A DNA stretch of 64,000 bases, taken from NCBI RefSeq assembly GCF_035621455.1, contig NZ_CP141823.1, forward strand, positions 868,001-932,000. The letters run 5' to 3'. How positions within the stretch are numbered: the stretch's first letter is position 1; each line of letters starts with the position of its first letter. The stretch is from Vibrio natriegens NBRC 15636 = ATCC 14048 = DSM 759. Its GTDB lineage: Bacteria > Pseudomonadota > Gammaproteobacteria > Enterobacterales > Vibrionaceae. This document shows positions 43,147-52,800 of this stretch, in pieces. Position numbers and translations under genes: made by a program. Under the pieces are notes generated by a model. That model made no database searches. It saw only the letters and a program-made list of their open reading frames with translations, and had not been told where the DNA came from.

Positions 43147-44373
43147 TTACAGCGCCTTGAACTTTGTTTTGTCCAACTGATGTTTTTTTAGTTTGTCGTA
43201 CAAGGTCTTGCGTGATACCTGTAATTCTAGTTGAACCTCTTTAAGTCTGCCTCTGTGCCGCTGTAAAGCATCAATTAATAGACAATATTCAAAGTGTTCT
43301 GTGCGTTGGGTCATACTCTGAATTTCGATGCTTTTGTCGCTATTCCAATCTTCGATGCGAAAGGTATCAGGCTTAAGTGCACGCAATTCTGCAAAGCGAC
43401 GCAGTTGTTTGATGTTTTCAGGCCATGACAATTCCGTGATGTATTTGACTTCATCAAGGCTGATGTGTGGTGGTTGCAGTTGATAACGGCTGGCAGCATG
43501 GCGTACGAAGTGTTTGTACAGCGGGCCGATATCTTCTTTTCGCTCATCCAAGGTGGGTAAGTGAATCAGCGTTGCTATGTTTTTGATGTCTTTTTCTAGG
43601 TGTGTCGCAGCACCAAAGACACGTTCGAGTTTCGGATGGTTAAATAGGCTCTGCCACTGCTCCAAAGAAAGGTTTTCTGCATTGTATAGATATAAGCTGC
43701 AATGGCTTTTCCCTTCGGTTAAATGTTGAATGGTTTTATCTAACGAATCGACAGAAAGCTCTGGTAAGTCTTCTCCGGAGACCGCGATTAATTCACTGTC
43801 GGCGGTAGCGTGTATATCATGAGCAAACTGTGTGGCAAGCCTGCGACCTGTGCCGTCTTCACCAATGAATATCAAAGGTTGGCTCGTCGGTACGCTAATC
43901 AGTAACCGGCGAATATTTACCATGGCTTTACTGTGTCCGATCATTTTAGGACCCACATGCGTTTGCATGTCGAGCTCTTTTTTCAGCCAGATGTTTTCTT
44001 GCAGTAGATTGAGTTTATCGTCGGCATTATTGAGCGATTTCATTAACTGATCAGTTGAAAAAGGTTTTTCCAGAAAGTCGTACGCGCCACTTTTCATGGC
44101 TTCAACTGCAGTTTTGACATCTCCGTGACCGGTTAACACGATAAACTGAAAGTGTTTGTTTTTGCTCAGCAAGGTTCGCATGAACTCCAGACCATCCATC
44201 ACTGGCATGTGAATGTCGGTAATGATGACGGCAGGGGAGTTTGGATCGATCACGCGTAACGCTTCGACGGCATTTGGCAGACAAGTGACGTCTATACCTT
44301 CGATAAGTAGGGCCTGAGAAACCGCATCTCGAATATGAGGTTCATCGTCTACGAAGAAAACAGGGTTATGCAT
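43147..44373 (-). CDS. NtrC/DctD-type response regulator with degenerate AAA+ domain
   Basis: A 408-residue regulator. The receiver domain is intact (FFVDDEP, Asp in VIITDIHMPVMDG, LTGHGD, KPFS). The C-terminal Fis-type helix-turn-helix is intact (LKEVQLELQVSRKTLYDKLK). The middle AAA+ region is degenerate: the Walker A reads GEDGTGRR with Arg for Lys, there is no GAFTGA loop, and the Walker B acidic pair is missing (SLYLYNAEN). It therefore should not hydrolyse ATP or open sigma-54 promoters. Its start overlaps the kinase gene by eight bases. The lap operon lies directly downstream. Confidence 0.88.
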   Translation of the reverse strand: MHNPVFFVDDEPHIRDAVSQALLIEGIDVTCLPNAVEALRVIDPNSPAVIITDIHMPVMDGLEFMRTLLSKNKHFQFIVLTGHGDVKTAVEAMKSGAYDFLEKPFSTDQLMKSLNNADDKLNLLQENIWLKKELDMQTHVGPKMIGHSKAMVNIRRLLISVPTSQPLIFIGEDGTGRRLATQFAHDIHATADSELIAVSGEDLPELSVDSLDKTIQHLTEGKSHCSLYLYNAENLSLEQWQSLFNHPKLERVFGAATHLEKDIKNIATLIHLPTLDERKEDIGPLYKHFVRHAASRYQLQPPHISLDEVKYITELSWPENIKQLRRFAELRALKPDTFRIEDWNSDKSIEIQSMTQRTEHFEYCLLIDALQRHRGRLKEVQLELQVSRKTLYDKLKKHQLDKTKFKAL

Positions 44374-46300
44374 GATCGTTTTCCATTAATTGAGTGGTTG
44401 TGTATGGCTTGGTCATCGGAATGTTGACCACAAAGGTCATGCCGCCGCGCTGCTCTGTTGTAGCGCTGTTATGATTAAAGGCGCTGAGCGAACCCTGATA
44501 GCTTTCTAAAATACGTTTAGAAATGGTCAAACCGAGTCCTAACCCCTCAGGTTTGGTGGTAAAAAATGGGTCGAAGACTTTCGCTAATGCCTCGTCGGAC
44601 ATACCAGGACCATTATCAGAAATCAGAATGTCACAGCTCGAGTCATCGCATTGAACGGCAATCGAAATTTGCGGATCGATACAATAGCCATCCATTGCCT
44701 GCGCTGCGTTGTGAAAGATATTGATCAAGACTTGCTCCAATTCAACACTGTGAATGGCTAAACGCAAACTGCTATCGATCTCGGGTACTTTCAGCGTGAC
44801 GCCCTGTTTAATCAGTTTGTTACTTAAGATGCTGGTGGCGTTGTGTACAGCATCATGCAGTATCGATACTTCACTGAAAGAGTTTTGATCGGTTTTACGG
44901 GTAAAGACTTTGAGGCGAGCAATGACTTCGGAAATGGTGTCATTCAAAGTCAGCATCTTCTCCAAGTTGTCTGCGACCATCGGATAGCGTTCCATTGCCA
45001 GCAGACGTTGGGAGTTCTCAGTGTAAGTTCTCAATGCGGCTAAAGGCTGGTTTATTTCATGATTAATGCTGGCAGAAAGCTCTCCCAATAACGCCAGTTT
45101 CGCCGCTTGGGTCAACTCCTGCTGTGTTTGTTTAAGCTCTTGCTGGCTCTGTTCATATTGGCGGATGGTCTGTTGCAGTTTTTGATTCGCTTCGCTTAAC
45201 ACAACCGTTCGTTGAACGACTTTTTCTTCCAAACTGACATTGAGATTGGCCAGATGGGCTTTGTTGACCAGCATTTGAAACCAGGCAAGTGCAATCAAAG
45301 CGATGAGAGCGTAAAGGATCAGATAAACGGCATCCGCCTGTAGAACAGCAGCAAGAACGGTATCTTGATTTATCAGTGCGATAACTCGAAAACCTTTGTC
45401 TAACAGCTCGGTCGCATAAGCGAGATAATTTGGCGACAACAAAAGCTGGTTGCCTGAGAAGTCGTCGGCATTGCTTTGCGCAGTAAGTGCCCCGTTATAC
45501 TTTGGCAGGGTATCACCATACTGTCGGGTTTGAGTCAGCGCATCAATCGCTTCTGGGGTCAAAGGGTACAGTGCTTTGTAGCGCCACTCGGGCAAGTTAC
45601 TCATGAAGACAACATTATGTTTATCTGCAATCAAAACATCGGTGCCGTTTTGAGCGAGTCGCTTTTCCAACTGTTCCAGATTCACTTTAACGGTAATTAC
45701 GCCAGCGACGTGGTCATCGACCCAAAGTGGTGACGAGAAAAAGTAACCGCGTTTATTCGAGCGAACGCCCAAACCGACATATTGAGCCGTTTGTCCGCGT
45801 CGCGCATTTTGAAAATAGGGGCGATAACTGAAACTGGAACCGACAAACGAATCCGATTGCTGATAGTTGCTTGATGCAATGACCAACCCTGTGCTGTCGT
45901 GCACATAAATCGTGTCTGCTAAGCTTTGTTTTAACCAGTTTTCCAGTAAGACATTAAGCTCATCAGACGCGGTGCCTTGCTGTACCGCTTTGAGCAACCT
46001 TGGATCGTGGCTTAACAGATTAGGAATTTGCTCAAATTTAGCCAGCTCGTAGTCGACTTCTTGCGATACCAGAGAGGCTTGGTTTTCGAGTTTATGCTGC
46101 CATTGATCATGTTGATACTGAGTTGCGTAATGATGAGTAAGAGCAAGCCCTGTGAGACCAACAGCAAACAGGAGTAATAAAAAGTGGCGAAGTGCTTTGG
46201 GATTGAGTAAGTTCACGTTTGGCTCACCAGTTATAACGCTATCCCTAATTGGGGCGGCGAGAGTTTTTGGGTTCAGACGCGGGATTAATGAATCAATCAT
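44366..46300 (-). CDS. DctB-like sensor histidine kinase
   Basis: A 644-residue kinase. Two membrane helices flank a periplasmic double-Cache domain of about 270 residues (VHDSTGLVIASSNYQQSDSF; SPLWVDDHVAGVITV). A coiled coil follows (EANQKLQQTIRQYEQSQQEL), then the H box ASINHEINQPLAALRTY, an N box in IFHNAAQAMDG and the G boxes SDNGPGMSDEAL and GLGLGLTISKRIL. The fold matches DctB-type sensors of small organic acids, but the ligand is not readable. It pairs with the overlapping response regulator. Confidence 0.92.
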   Translation of the reverse strand: MIDSLIPRLNPKTLAAPIRDSVITGEPNVNLLNPKALRHFLLLLFAVGLTGLALTHHYATQYQHDQWQHKLENQASLVSQEVDYELAKFEQIPNLLSHDPRLLKAVQQGTASDELNVLLENWLKQSLADTIYVHDSTGLVIASSNYQQSDSFVGSSFSYRPYFQNARRGQTAQYVGLGVRSNKRGYFFSSPLWVDDHVAGVITVKVNLEQLEKRLAQNGTDVLIADKHNVVFMSNLPEWRYKALYPLTPEAIDALTQTRQYGDTLPKYNGALTAQSNADDFSGNQLLLSPNYLAYATELLDKGFRVIALINQDTVLAAVLQADAVYLILYALIALIALAWFQMLVNKAHLANLNVSLEEKVVQRTVVLSEANQKLQQTIRQYEQSQQELKQTQQELTQAAKLALLGELSASINHEINQPLAALRTYTENSQRLLAMERYPMVADNLEKMLTLNDTISEVIARLKVFTRKTDQNSFSEVSILHDAVHNATSILSNKLIKQGVTLKVPEIDSSLRLAIHSVELEQVLINIFHNAAQAMDGYCIDPQISIAVQCDDSSCDILISDNGPGMSDEALAKVFDPFFTTKPEGLGLGLTISKRILESYQGSLSAFNHNSATTEQRGGMTFVVNIPMTKPYTTTQLMENDHA

Positions 46301-46494
46301 AATTGATTCTGATAGTCTCGATATATTCCCTGCATCTTAAAGTTATTAAGGTAAATAAGTCACTTGAGGCCTAGTTTATCAGAAGGTATCTGATGATGCT
46401 GTGAGGCGCAGCGATTACGAGACATAACTATTGATGTCCTTGTATTTCCTTATTATCGAGAGCACAATCGACAAAAAATAGTGAAGGAGTAAAG

Positions 46495-47130
46495 ATGGAA
46501 CTTGCTGATATTCGTCGTGAATACACGAAAGGTGGTCTGCGTCGTAAAGATTTGGCGGCGGATCCTATTGATCAATTCAACCTGTGGCTGCAGCAAGCGG
46601 TTGAAGCGGGGTTAACTGATCCTACCGCAATGACGGTGGCAACGGTTGATGAGAATGGCATGCCGTTTCAGCGTATTGTGCTGCTGAAAAATGTCGATCA
46701 AAATGGCTTTGTGTTTTACACCAACCTGGGTAGCCGTAAGGCTCAACAACTTGAGCATAACAGCAACATCAGTCTGCATTTTCCTTGGCACCCTCTTGAA
46801 CGACAAGTTCACATCACTGGCGTTGCCGAAAAGCTCACCGCGATGGAAAACATGAAATACTTCACTTCTCGCCCCAAAGAAAGTCAACTTGCTGCCATTG
46901 CCAGTAAGCAGAGCAGTCGTATTTCGGCTCGTGGCGTACTAGAAGGTAAGTTCCTTGAGCTAAAACAAAAGTTTGCCAAAGGCGAAATTCCAGTGCCGTC
47001 ATTTTGGGGTGGCTTCCGAGTGAAACCGCAAAGCATTGAGTTTTGGCAAGGTGGGGAGCATCGACTGCATGACCGTTTCTTGTTTTCGCAGCATGACGGT
47101 AAATGGGACATCGATCGCTTAGCGCCATAG
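46495..47130 (+). CDS. pdxH: Pyridoxamine 5'-phosphate oxidase
   Basis: A 211-residue FMN enzyme. Conserved blocks are LRRKDLAADPIDQFNLWL, VLLKNVDQNGFVFYTNLGSR, LHFPWHPLERQVHITG and the C-terminal FWQGGEHRLHDRFLF with the substrate-binding Arg-His. It converts pyridoxine or pyridoxamine 5'-phosphate to PLP. The ATG follows GAAGGAGTAAAG. It is divergent from the kinase gene and convergent with vqmA. Confidence 0.96.
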   Translation: MELADIRREYTKGGLRRKDLAADPIDQFNLWLQQAVEAGLTDPTAMTVATVDENGMPFQRIVLLKNVDQNGFVFYTNLGSRKAQQLEHNSNISLHFPWHPLERQVHITGVAEKLTAMENMKYFTSRPKESQLAAIASKQSSRISARGVLEGKFLELKQKFAKGEIPVPSFWGGFRVKPQSIEFWQGGEHRLHDRFLFSQHDGKWDIDRLAP

Positions 47131-47157
47131 TCCACGACATCAGGCTATTTGACTGAA

Positions 47158-47184
47158 AGACACCGCCACCTCGGCGGTGTTTTG
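47158..47184. terminator. Terminator between pdxH and vqmA
   Basis: The stem ACACCGCC / GGCGGTGT is followed by TTTTG, between convergent genes. Confidence 0.75.
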
Positions 47185-47197
47185 CTATCTGCTACTT

Positions 47198-47929
47198 TTA
47201 TCTGTCACCATTGAGAACAACAGAAAGCTGATGCTTCAGTAAGGTCTTCGGTACCACAGAGCCGTATCCAGCTTCCATCGCTTTATCAATCAACTCATTT
47301 TTGCTGTTCGCATCAAATTTGTTGCGCAGGCGAGCGACGTGACCTTCAACCGTTTTGGTCGAAATCCCCATTACTTGGGAAATGAACTGCGGCTTCTTGC
47401 CGTAAAGTAACAAGAAAAGCGTTTCTTGCTCACGCTTGGTGAGTGTCACGGCCTTGGAGTCTAGATTCGAGAAACGGAATATGGATTGCTGATTCGGATC
47501 GGTTTCGACCGCTCGGCAAACCCAATAGCCCACTTCGATAACTGCCGTGTCGGTCAATTCTCTTCCATAAAAGATGGTACCCAAGGTATTTCCCTGTTCA
47601 TCTCGCCAAGGCGTTTTAGTAAAAATGTGGGCGCGCCAGTGTCCGTCTGGGTAGGGATGAATATCAAGAATTTTCAGCGACTCACCAGTCTCCATAACGT
47701 ATTTATCCTGACGTTGAAACTCTTCTGCACACTCAGTGGTTGGGCTTAGCATGTCGAAGTCAGTCTTACCAATACAATGTTCGGGGCTGGTATGGCCTAT
47801 TAGCTCGGCATACTCCTGATTAACGTAACGGAACACGGAATCTTTATCTTTGCACCCCCAACAACCGGGAAGTTGTCGAAGGAGTGACTGTTCTATGCTA
47901 TTGACTGGGATATTCACAACAGGACTCAC
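47198..47929 (-). CDS. vqmA: Quorum-sensing receptor VqmA (PAS + LuxR HTH)
   Basis: A 243-residue protein from a GTG start. The PAS domain (about 18-130) holds QLPGCWGCKDKDSVFRYVNQ and HPYPDGHWRAHIFTKTPWRD, very close to V. cholerae VqmA, including the residues around the DPO pocket. The LuxR-type helix-turn-helix is at about 165-225 (KKPQFISQVMGISTKTVEGH). VqmA binds the autoinducer DPO and activates the small RNA gene vqmR, whose probable copy lies upstream on the same strand. In V. cholerae vqmA also sits next to pdxH. Confidence 0.92.
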   Translation of the reverse strand: MSPVVNIPVNSIEQSLLRQLPGCWGCKDKDSVFRYVNQEYAELIGHTSPEHCIGKTDFDMLSPTTECAEEFQRQDKYVMETGESLKILDIHPYPDGHWRAHIFTKTPWRDEQGNTLGTIFYGRELTDTAVIEVGYWVCRAVETDPNQQSIFRFSNLDSKAVTLTKREQETLFLLLYGKKPQFISQVMGISTKTVEGHVARLRNKFDANSKNELIDKAMEAGYGSVVPKTLLKHQLSVVLNGDR

Positions 47930-48001
47930 TACTCTCTGACTGAGTAATTTCAGGTTAATAAGCTCGCGTCTCGGTTTTTACCGATTTACATAAAGAGTGT
48001 C

Positions 48002-48017
48002 CCTTGATCATGCTTTC
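48002..48017 (-). promoter_or_regulatory. Distal RctB-like site upstream of vqmA
   Basis: Minus strand reads GAAAGCATGATCAAGG, identical over 16 bases to the copy inside putA and sharing its 13-base core with origin sites. Confidence 0.55.
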
Positions 48018-48144
48018 GTCGTGTCGCTAAAACGGGTTGGCGCTGGGACGGGCGTGATTAAGATTTCTCAAAATGATAGTTAACGAGAGGATACAGTTAG
48101 ATGGTCAATATGATATCAGCTTATGCTATTGTTTTCATTCATAT

Positions 48145-48298
48145 AAAAAAAGCCAGCCTGAAGACGGGCTGGCAACACAAGATATTAATCTTATTGACTT
48201 GTAGAAGAGGTTCTAATTTACGTAGCGAGGGCCTGCTAGGTAAATTAGAGGTATCAACGAGATACCTAGATCTTAAGGGGGATGTTCCCTAAAGTTCT
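48145..48298 (-). ncRNA. vqmR: Probable VqmR small RNA
   Basis: Minus-strand segment upstream of vqmA with no coding support. It ends in a strong terminator, the stem GCCAGCC / GGCTGGC followed by seven U. Internal stems are GGTATC / GATACC and TAATTTAC / GTAAATTA. Possible promoter elements on the minus strand are TTACTT (48328-48333) and TACATT (48305-48310) with a 17-bp spacer, giving a start near 48298 and about 150 nt of RNA, close to V. cholerae VqmR. A VqmA-like box abuts the -35. The 5' end is an estimate. Confidence 0.72.
48276..48290. promoter_or_regulatory. Second G-rich palindrome, near the vqmR start
   Basis: AGGGGGATGTTCCCT, similar to the VqmA box. It falls within the first transcribed bases, so it could be an operator, an RNA stem, or both. 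Confidence 0.4.
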
Positions 48299-48332
48299 CG
48301 GTCTAATGTATTGAATCGGTAGAATATAAGTA

Positions 48333-48350
48333 AGGGGGGAATTCCCTCTA
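48333..48350. promoter_or_regulatory. VqmA box of the vqmR promoter
   Basis: AGGGGGGAATTCCCTCTA agrees at 14 of 18 positions with the V. cholerae VqmA site as I recall it (AGGGGGGATTTCCCCCCT). It is next to the proposed -35, as expected for activation. Confidence 0.7.
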
Positions 48351-48528
48351 TGAGCAATGATTTAAGAGAATCTTCATCATCGATTATTCGCTCAGTAGAT
48401 TGAGTCTACATAAGCGTCCGATCGCAAGTGAGGATCTTTACTAATAATGGTGGTTACATTCAACAGTGCTCGCTATCTATCCGTTTTTACTATCAAAATT
48501 GGTTTGTCGTTAACCGTAGTTTGAACCA

Positions 48529-48576
48529 ACATGATCATCGTTCCGGAACGATGATCATGTAATTCATGTTGATCAT
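48529..48576. repeat. 32-bp perfect palindrome with ATGATCAT cores plus an extra core
   Basis: 48529-48560 is a perfect palindrome centred on TTCCGGAA with an ATGATCAT in each arm (minimum arm ACATGATCATCGTTCC). A further TGATCAT follows at 48570-48576. The region lies about 100 bp before the putR start. Confidence 0.8.
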
Positions 48577-48679
48577 CGTGTTTTGATCTTGTCCGATTAA
48601 TGTGTGGAAGATTTGCAAGCTTCCCTAGAAGGTATATCATGCGTGATTGTAAGCCTCACGCTTAAGATGACTGTGTGAA

Positions 48680-49492
48680 ATGACTGATTCAGATAACCCG
48701 AAAGCCCCGCTATATAAAGATATTATGCTGCCTCGCCCTGCAGAACTGATCACGCTTCCATCTTATATGGAATGCCATGATCATTCTTATACTCAGATTG
48801 TCATTGGGTTGAAAGGACAAGCTGAATTTGAAGTGCGCGGGAAGGGAAATCTCGTCGGGCCGGGTCAGGGATGCGTGGTAACCGCTTGCTCTGATCATGC
48901 TTTCGGAGGGGTGATAAATCAGTCAGATATTTTGGTACTCAATATGCCAAAACCGACCAATGACGATCCGGAAATGTTGGATAAACTCAACAATTTGGAG
49001 CGTTCGCATCTGTACTTCAAGCTAGATAGTCAAATTCAGAAGCTGATACAGATGCTGGTTCAGGAGATGCGCAGTCACCCAGAAGATCTGTTATTGAGCC
49101 GTGCTTGTAACGATACGGTCATCGCACTGATGCAGCGCCATATCTCCGCTTTTGAAACCAGCCGCAAAGAGTCCCGTTTTGATCTGGAAGCGATCGACCG
49201 CTACATCGAGCAGCATTTAAGCCATAAGATCAGTGTTGCTCAACTCGCTGGTCGAGTGTTTTTAGGTGAAAGTCAGTTCCACTGCTTATTCAAAGAGCAA
49301 ATGGGAATTACACCGCATCAGTATGTTTTGGGTAAACGCATTGATATGGCGCGAGAGTTAATCAATCAAGGACAGCTATCGCTGGGGCAAATTGCAGAGT
49401 TCACAGGTTTCTCTAACCAAAGTACGTTCACCCATACTTTCACTCGTCTTCAGGGATTATCGCCTTCACAATATAAGAAACAGATTGGATAA
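48680..49492 (+). CDS. putR: AraC family regulator, probable PutR
   Basis: A 270-residue regulator with an N-terminal cupin (about 20-110: YMECHDHSYTQIVIGLKGQ) and a C-terminal AraC double helix-turn-helix (about 170-268: QLAGRVFLGESQFHCLFKEQ; IAEFTGFSNQSTFTHTFTRL). It lies directly upstream of putA on the same strand, and V. vulnificus PutR, an activator of putAP acting with CRP, is described from this position. The PutA here lacks its own DNA-binding domain, consistent with a separate regulator. The gene contains an RctB-like motif (minus strand GAAAGCATGATCA at 48892-48904). Confidence 0.72.
   Translation: MTDSDNPKAPLYKDIMLPRPAELITLPSYMECHDHSYTQIVIGLKGQAEFEVRGKGNLVGPGQGCVVTACSDHAFGGVINQSDILVLNMPKPTNDDPEMLDKLNNLERSHLYFKLDSQIQKLIQMLVQEMRSHPEDLLLSRACNDTVIALMQRHISAFETSRKESRFDLEAIDRYIEQHLSHKISVAQLAGRVFLGESQFHCLFKEQMGITPHQYVLGKRIDMARELINQGQLSLGQIAEFTGFSNQSTFTHTFTRLQGLSPSQYKKQIG
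48892..48904 (-). promoter_or_regulatory. RctB-like motif inside putR
   Basis: Minus strand reads GAAAGCATGATCA, the 13-base core shared with origin-region sites. Confidence 0.45.
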
Positions 49493-49512
49493 ATTCCAAA
49501 GATTTTTACTCA

Positions 49513-49539
49513 AGACCATGCTTTTAGCATGGTTTTTTG
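49513..49539 (+). terminator. putR terminator
   Basis: The stem ACCATGCT / AGCATGGT is followed by six T. Confidence 0.85.
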
Positions 49540-49878
49540 TTTTTTATTAGTGTGATTTAGATCTCTTTTCTCTTCATTTTTCATCAAGTTGTACGTTAAA
49601 GCAGCATTCTGTCCTGAGTTATTCCGTTAGGACCGCGGGCTTACGAACAATATTATTGATATCGTTGGTTTTTTGTTGTTAATAAGCCAGAAAAATTAAA
49701 ATTTCCGATACAAAATATTACCTATTTGAGCGTGATTGTGTGGATGTTTTGTTATAAAAGCGAGTTTTTAGCAAAAATACCGTAGTTTTTGACAAGTATT
49801 CTTGTCGGCCTCAAAATACACTGCCAGCCATTGATGATCCTCGAAGCGGTTTTCGAGGAGTGAGATTGAGGAACACAC
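49540..49878. other. putA promoter region
   Basis: AT-rich with no gene. It should contain the PutR and CRP sites reported for V. vulnificus putAP, but I find only half-matches to the CRP consensus (for example TGTGATTTAGATCT near 49551). GAGGAACACACATG defines the putA start. Confidence 0.4.
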
Positions 49879-52800
49879 ATGTTTACAGCTACAAACGTGT
49901 TGACACCGGAGTTTATCGAGCAGCCGCTTGATAAGTTGTGGTCACTGATCTCGCCATTGTATATGGTGGACGAGTCTCAATGGCTAGAGCAATTATTGCC
50001 GCTAGCGACGCCGACAGAGGAAGAAAAATCGGCGATCACTATCCAAACGACCCAACTTATCGAAGCCATTCGTGCCGATAAGAAGTCAATCCAGATGATT
50101 GATGCCCTGCTGCTGGAATACAGCTTAGATACACAAGAAGGTATCTTGTTGATGTGTCTTGCAGAAGCATTAATGCGTATCCCTGATTCTGCGACTGCTG
50201 ATGCGTTGATCAAAGACAAGCTAAGTGTTGCGGACTGGAAATCTCACCTGAAAAATTCAGACTCTGTTTTCGTTAACGCGTCAACATGGGGTCTTATGCT
50301 GACGGGTAAAGTGGTTGGTCTTGGTGAAAAAGGCAGCCAGAGCCCAAGTCAGGCTGTAAACCGTCTGGTGAACAAATTCTCTGAACCTGTGATTCGTAAA
50401 GCCATGTATCAGGCGATGAAGATCATGGGTCATCAGTTTGTTCGTGGCCGCACAATCGAAGAAGCGCAAAAAAATGGTCGCCCGATGCGCGACAAAGGTT
50501 TCACTTACTCATTTGATATGTTGGGTGAAGCGGCGCTGACCACAGCTGACGCGAATAAATACTTCAAAGATTACCTAATGGCTATCGAAGCGGTTGGTCG
50601 AGAGACTTACGGCAGCGATACCAGCCCAGCACCTTCTATTTCTATAAAGCTTTCTGCATTGCACCCACGCTATGAAGTTGCAAATGAAGAGCGTGTCATG
50701 ACCGAGTTGTACGACTCGTTAATGCAGTTGCTAAAACGTGCGATTGAAGTAGATGTAGCGATTACGATTGATGCAGAAGAAGCCGATCGTCTTGAGCTTT
50801 CTTTAAAACTATTTGAGAAAGTCTACCGCAGCGACCTAGTGAAAGGCTGGGGCAAGTTTGGCCTGGTAATTCAGGCGTACTCGAAGCGTGCTCTTCCTGT
50901 CTTAGTATGGATAAATGCGCTAGCGAAAGAGCAGGGCGATCTTATCCCACTGCGTTTGGTTAAAGGTGCTTACTGGGACAGCGAAATTAAATGGTCTCAG
51001 CAAGCTGGCTACGACAACTACCCAGTTTACACTCGTAAAGAAGCGACGGACGTTGCCTACCTAGCTTGTGCTCGATTCCTATTGAGTGACGGCGTACGTG
51101 GCAATATCTTCCCGCAGTTTGCGAGTCACAACGCGCACACTGTGACGGCAATTGCAGTCATGGCGCAGCACAAAGATTATGAGTTCCAGCGCCTGCACGG
51201 CATGGGTGACTCACTTTACAACCATGTGATGGCTAAATACGGCCAGCCAGTGCGTATCTACGCGCCAGTTGGTAGCCATGCTGACCTGCTTCCTTATCTG
51301 GTTCGCCGTCTGTTAGAAAACGGTGCAAACAGCTCGTTTGTACACCGTTTGGTCGACGCTCGTTGCCCTATCTACGAGTTAACGCATCACCCTGTGGATG
51401 TGCTGACTGGTTTTGATACGTTGAACAACGACAAGATTCCATTGCCATCGGGTATTTTCCCAGAGCGCAAGAACTCTTATGGCGTAAACGTTGATATCGA
51501 AAGTGAAGCTAAACCATTTGAGACCCAAGTTGAAAGCTTCCTGAACAACACATGGACAGCTGGTCCTGTGATCAATGGTGAGTCTTTCGCTGAAAGCATG
51601 ATCAAGGATAACGCTGCAGAGATCGTTACTGCGCCATACGATCGTCGTATCGAAGCAGGTAAAGTCGCTTTTGCTACGCTCGATCATGTGTCCTCTGCAA
51701 TTCAAGCGGCTCAAAGTGCTTTCCCTGCGTGGAAAGATACGGCGATTGAGCAGAAAGCACAGTGCTTAGACTCACTTGCTGATTTGATGGAAGAGAATCT
51801 TGCTGAGTTGGTGGCGATTTGTCACAAGGAAGCAGGTAAGACGATTCACGATAGCATCGACGAAGTGCGCGAAGCGGTGGATTTCTGTCGTTACTACGCG
51901 AAGCAAGCTCAAAATCTAAAACCATTCGAGCTAGAAGGCTTTGACGGCGTTAAACGTATTTCGAGCCGTGAAGGTTTGGGTGTGTTTGTTTGTATCAGCC
52001 CATGGAACTTCCCTCTGGCGATTTTCCTTGGTCAGGTCACAGCAGCACTTGTTGCTGGTAACACAGTGGTAGCGAAACCGGCTGAACAAACCAGCTTGAT
52101 TGCAGCTCGTGCAATTGAACTGATGCTGGAAGCTGGCTTCCCTGCAGGTGTTATTCAATTGCTTCCTGGTCGCGGTGGTGAAATCGGTCATGCACTGACT
52201 TCTCACGATGCGATTGCTGGTGTGGCATTTACCGGTTCGACAGCAACTGCACAGCGTATCAACGTGACATTGGCAGAGCGCACAGCGAAACCTGTTCCGT
52301 TTATCGCAGAAACAGGCGGTCAGAACGCGATGATCGTAGACAGTACAGCGCTGCCAGAACAGGTTGTACGTGATGTTATTCGTTCTGCGTTTGCATCAGC
52401 TGGTCAACGTTGTTCTGCACTACGTGTACTGTTTGTGCAGGAAGACGTTGCGGATCGAATCATCACGCTCATCCAAGGTGCGATGAATGAGCTAAAAGTT
52501 GGCTTACCGTATCTGCATGAAACCGATGTTGGTCCGGTTATCGACCAAAATGCGAAGCAAAAACTTCAGGCTCACATTGAGCAAATGAGCAAAACTCAGA
52601 AGAAAGTGGCTGAGTTGAACCTTAACGAAGCGTGTCAGTACGGTGATTTTGTATCACCAAGTGCGTTTGAAATCTCAGGCATTGATGTGCTGAAAGAAGA
52701 GCAATTTGGCCCAATTCTACACATTGTTCGCTTTAAAGCGTCTGAATTACCAAACGTTGTTGAGCAAATCAACCAAACGGGTTTTGGTCTGACCATGGGT

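Noticed and set aside
47198..47929. Generic LuxR/NarL response regulator
   Set aside because: There is no receiver domain. The PAS domain and sequence closely match VqmA and the neighbours (pdxH, vqmR) agree.
48101..48292. 63-codon plus-strand ORF
   Set aside because: It is antisense to the structured RNA with a minus-strand terminator and has no ribosome site; it is a shadow of vqmR.
48145..48500. CsrB/C-type regulatory RNA
   Set aside because: Only about three GGA motifs are present on the minus strand, far fewer than in Csr RNAs; the VqmA box and location favour VqmR.
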